Shown here piece after piece: positions 61,601 to 64,000 of a stretch of DNA of 64,000 nt. The notes under the pieces are model-generated. The model ran no database searches. It was not told the origin of the DNA and was given only the letters and a program-made list of their open reading frames with translations. A program made the translations under genes and the position numbers. Source of the DNA: Balanoglossus misakiensis. Lineage: Eukaryota; Hemichordata. The stretch lies in contig CM082590.2 in NCBI GenBank assembly GCA_040954595.2, forward strand, positions 1,984,001-2,048,000. The letters are read 5' to 3'. How positions within the stretch are numbered: the first letter of the stretch is position 1; each line of letters starts with the position of its first letter.

Positions 61601-63125
61601 TGCGGAAAAATTGTCATTTTTGGATGATTTTCATGAGCTATAACCCATGATTTTTTTCAAAAAAGTGAAGAAATTTAGAAATTTCGCAAAGTCGAAAAAT
61701 TGTCATTTTTGGACGATGTTCATAGGTATAACCCATGATTTTTTTCTTCAAAAATGTGAAGAAATTTTGAACTTTCGCAAATTCGAATTTTTTTTATTTT
61801 TGGATGATTTTCGAGAGCTAAAACCCATGATTTTTTTTCCAAAAATGTGAAGAGATGTTGATTTTTCGCAAGGTCGAAATATTGTCATTTTTTGACGATT
61901 TTCATGACCTATAATTTTTTTTCAAGAAAGTGAAGAAATTTTGAACTTTCGCAAAGTCTAAAAATAGTAATTTTTGCACGATTTTCAGGACCTATTAGCC
62001 ATGATTTTCTCCAAAAAATGAAGAAATTTTGAACTTTCGCAATGTGAAAAAATTATCATTTTAGGATGATTTTCATGAGCTATAACCCATGATTTTTTTT
62101 TCAAAAAAGTGAAGAAATTTAGAACTTTCGCAAAGTCGAAAAATTGTAATTTTTTGATGGTTTTCATTAACTGTAACCCATATTTTTTTTCAAGAAAACG
62201 AAGAAATTTTGAACTTTCGCACTGCGGAAAAATTGTCATTTTTGGATGATTTTCATGAGCTATAACCCATGGTTTTTTTTAAAAAAGTGAAGAAATTTAG
62301 AAATTTCGCAAAGTCGAAAAATTGTCATTTTTGGATGATGTTCATAGGTATAACCCATGATTTTTTTCTTCAAAAATGTGAGGAAATTTTGAACTTTCGC
62401 AAATTCGAAATATTTTGATTTTTGGATGATTTTCGAGAGCTAAAACCCATGATTTTTTTTCCAAAAATGTGAAGAGATGTTGATTTTTCGCAAAGTCGAA
62501 ATATTGTCATTTTTTTTGACGATTTTCATGACCTATAATTTTTTTTCAAGAAAGTGAAGAAATTTTGAACTTTCGCAAAGCCAAAAAATAGTCATTTTTG
62601 CACGATTTTCAGGACCTATGACCCATGATTTTCTTCACAAAAATAAAGAAGTCGACATTTTTTTATTTTTAGGTGATTTTTATGACCCATGATTTTTTTC
62701 AATAAAGTGAAGAAATTTAGAAATTTCGCAAAGTCGAAAAATTGTAATTTTTTGTTGGTTTTCATGAGCTGTAACCCATGATTTTTTTTCAAGAAAACGA
62801 AGAAATTTTGAACTTTCGCAAAGTCGAAAAATTGTTATTTTTGGATGATTTTCGAGAGCTAAAACCCATGATTTTTTTTCCAAAAATGTGAAGAGATGTT
62901 GAACTTTCGCAAAGTCGAAATATTCTCATTTTGGACGATTTTCATGAGCTATAACCCATGATTTTTTTCAAAAAAGTGAAGAAATTTAGAAATTTCGCAA
63001 AGTCGAAAAATTGTTATTTTTGGGTGATTTTTATGACCCATGATTTTTTCAAAAAATGAAAACATTTTGAACTTTCGCAAAGACGAAAAATTTTCATTTT
63101 TGGATGTTTTCATGAGCTATAACCA
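52615..63125. repeat. Palindromic ~82-92-bp satellite, block 2 (about 120 monomers)
   Basis: A 10.5-kb run of the family seen at 38,520-40,345. The cores are ACTTTCGCAAAGTCGAAA, CGCAATGTGGAAA and CGCAAAGTCTAAAAATAGTC. Subtypes follow recurring orders, for example GAGCTGTAACCC, then GAGCTAAAACCC, then GACCCATGA, then GGACCTATAACCC. Some monomers include the extension CTTTTGAAATTTATCAAGG. The first ~600 bp closely match 39,716-40,310. Numerous 60-95-codon frames with FRLCESSKFLHFFEK-like words arise from the repeat and are not genes. Confidence 0.95.
57420..61010. repeat. 1,817-bp tandem segmental duplication inside satellite block 2
   Basis: Sequences at about 57,600 and 59,417, and at 58,440 and 60,257, match at an offset of 1,817 bp over most of the interval, including rare variants such as CGATGATTTTTGTTC. 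The second copy lacks about 170 bp near 60,840. A partial third start occurs near 61,210. Confidence 0.85.
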
Positions 63126-64000
63126 GTTCGTGTTCAGTCTAAAATAAGACATCGTTTCTGCGCATTCGCAATGCAATGCAATGCTACTGCGCAAGTGCAG
63201 AACAGGCCTGGACATGAAATTTGGTCAGGTCATAAAAGGTCAAAGGGAGTTCCTCGTACCATGTTCGTAAATTCCCATGTTCGTACACATCAAAAACTGG
63301 CCACGCTCCTCATCATTGTGTCGATTGTTTCTGTTCTCGGTCTGTCGGAATGGATCGAACATCAACTGTATTATTTCTATTTATCAGTTTGACCTCCTAA
63401 ATTTAGTTTACGTGTTGGACATTAGCAAAAACTAATGTTTTAGCAAAAATTAGCATTAGCAAAAACGTATAGATTTTAAGTAAGTACGCGGCATGCAATG
63501 GCATTGGCATGTCACTTGGCGCGTACTTGTGTTGACCGTTGAACAGACCAAGCAATCGAACCATTTCCGTATTTCGATAGCATTCTAACTCGTGTTAAAA
63601 GTCATTCGCATTATATATAACCAGATAAACGATTTCGTCAGTTTGAGACACATTTTAGCGTATAGTTCGTTGTTCCTTCGCTTTTGCTAAAGTTGGTCGT
63701 GTGTTTGTCTCACCAGCCAGATAAGAGTGTGATTGATAGCGTACCATATGAACCTAACGTCAAATAAGCTGAACTACACATACGAGGTTCATTACTGACA
63801 TGCATGTCACGATCAACAAGAGTAAGGAATTTTAAAAAGTTTTCCCCATTTTTCCCCAATGACCAGTTACCACGTGTCATACATCAATGGAAAGATTACT
63901 TTCTTGTTCGTCAGAAAATTGAAAAAAAAACGCTGATTGAATGAGTACAATTATACAAAAGAAGCACCAAGAAAACGTGGTATTACTTGTTGGTCAGGCA
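63126..64000. other. Unique sequence at the right edge, with a core-promoter-like site
   Basis: The satellite ends abruptly at about 63,125. The rest is of mixed composition with an inverted pair TGCGCA (about 63,161 and 63,188) and short repeats of TTAGCAAAAA near 63,423-63,470. No coding region is supported; the 73-codon frame at 63,171-63,392 has no recognisable features. Confidence 0.5.
63612..63646 (+). promoter_or_regulatory. TATA box and initiator-like pair
   Basis: TATATATAA (63,612-63,620) is followed by TCAGTTT (63,638-63,644). The initiator A at 63,640 lies 28 bp from the start of the TATA box, the textbook spacing. It might start a gene or a retroelement to the right of the window. 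Motif evidence only. Confidence 0.4.

Noticed and set aside
52669-62883. Many minus-strand frames with FRLCESSKFLHFFEK-like words
   Set aside because: They are translations of the palindromic satellite; the period varies (82-92 bp), so no frame is maintained and the words recur in several frames.
38520-63125. CRISPR array
   Set aside because: The repeats are long, diverged and spaced by related rather than unique sequence, and the genome is eukaryotic.
63171-63392. 73-codon plus-strand frame at the right edge
   Set aside because: No recognisable features and no supporting splice or polyadenylation signals.

Overview
The window is eukaryotic DNA, very probably from a marine invertebrate animal. 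It is AT-rich and mostly repeats. It holds a chromovirus-free, animal-type non-LTR reverse transcriptase, a tnp2-type (CACTA/EnSpm-like) transposase of the kind common in invertebrate genomes, and one spliced five-exon gene. I cannot name the species. No bacterial operons, rRNA, CRISPR or complete tRNA were seen.

Layout. (1) 1-22,850: a satellite of ~116-bp monomers with several higher-order periods. It is interrupted by three nearly identical 2.34-kb copies of a 5'-truncated, dead non-LTR retrotransposon, which form a compound tandem repeat of 3,958 bp, and by one ~93-bp hairpin insertion. (2) 22,851-25,625: three increasingly decayed copies of the array's flanking sequence. The middle copy carries a 500-bp TTAA-flanked MITE, and the first copy is its empty site. 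(3) 25,626-27,961: polypyrimidine tract, 55-bp minisatellite, ~117-bp tandem repeat, a C-run and a tRNA-like fold. (4) 27,962-37,590: a second satellite of ~195-bp monomers rich in ATGCAT palindromes, bracketed by related flanks. (5) 38,060-42,660: duplicated flanks, a 1.8-kb block of a third satellite (~82-92 bp, palindromic core ACTTTCGCAAAGT), and a 722-bp tandem duplication. (6) 42,661-52,610: the only gene-like island, with a degenerate transposase gene on the minus strand and a five-exon plus-strand gene diverging from a shared ~0.3-kb promoter region. (7) 52,615-63,125: a 10.5-kb block of the third satellite. (8) 63,126-64,000: mostly unique sequence with a TATA/Inr-like core promoter.

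The best candidate for a working gene is the five-exon gene at 49,439-51,647. It is predicted to encode 310 residues and resembles, from memory of the family, vertebrate C14orf93. The transposase next to it has an early in-frame stop and about three frameshifts, so it is probably dead or affected by assembly indels. The dominant biology is satellite evolution: each of the three arrays looks duplicated together with its own flank, and one array has captured and amplified a retrotransposon.
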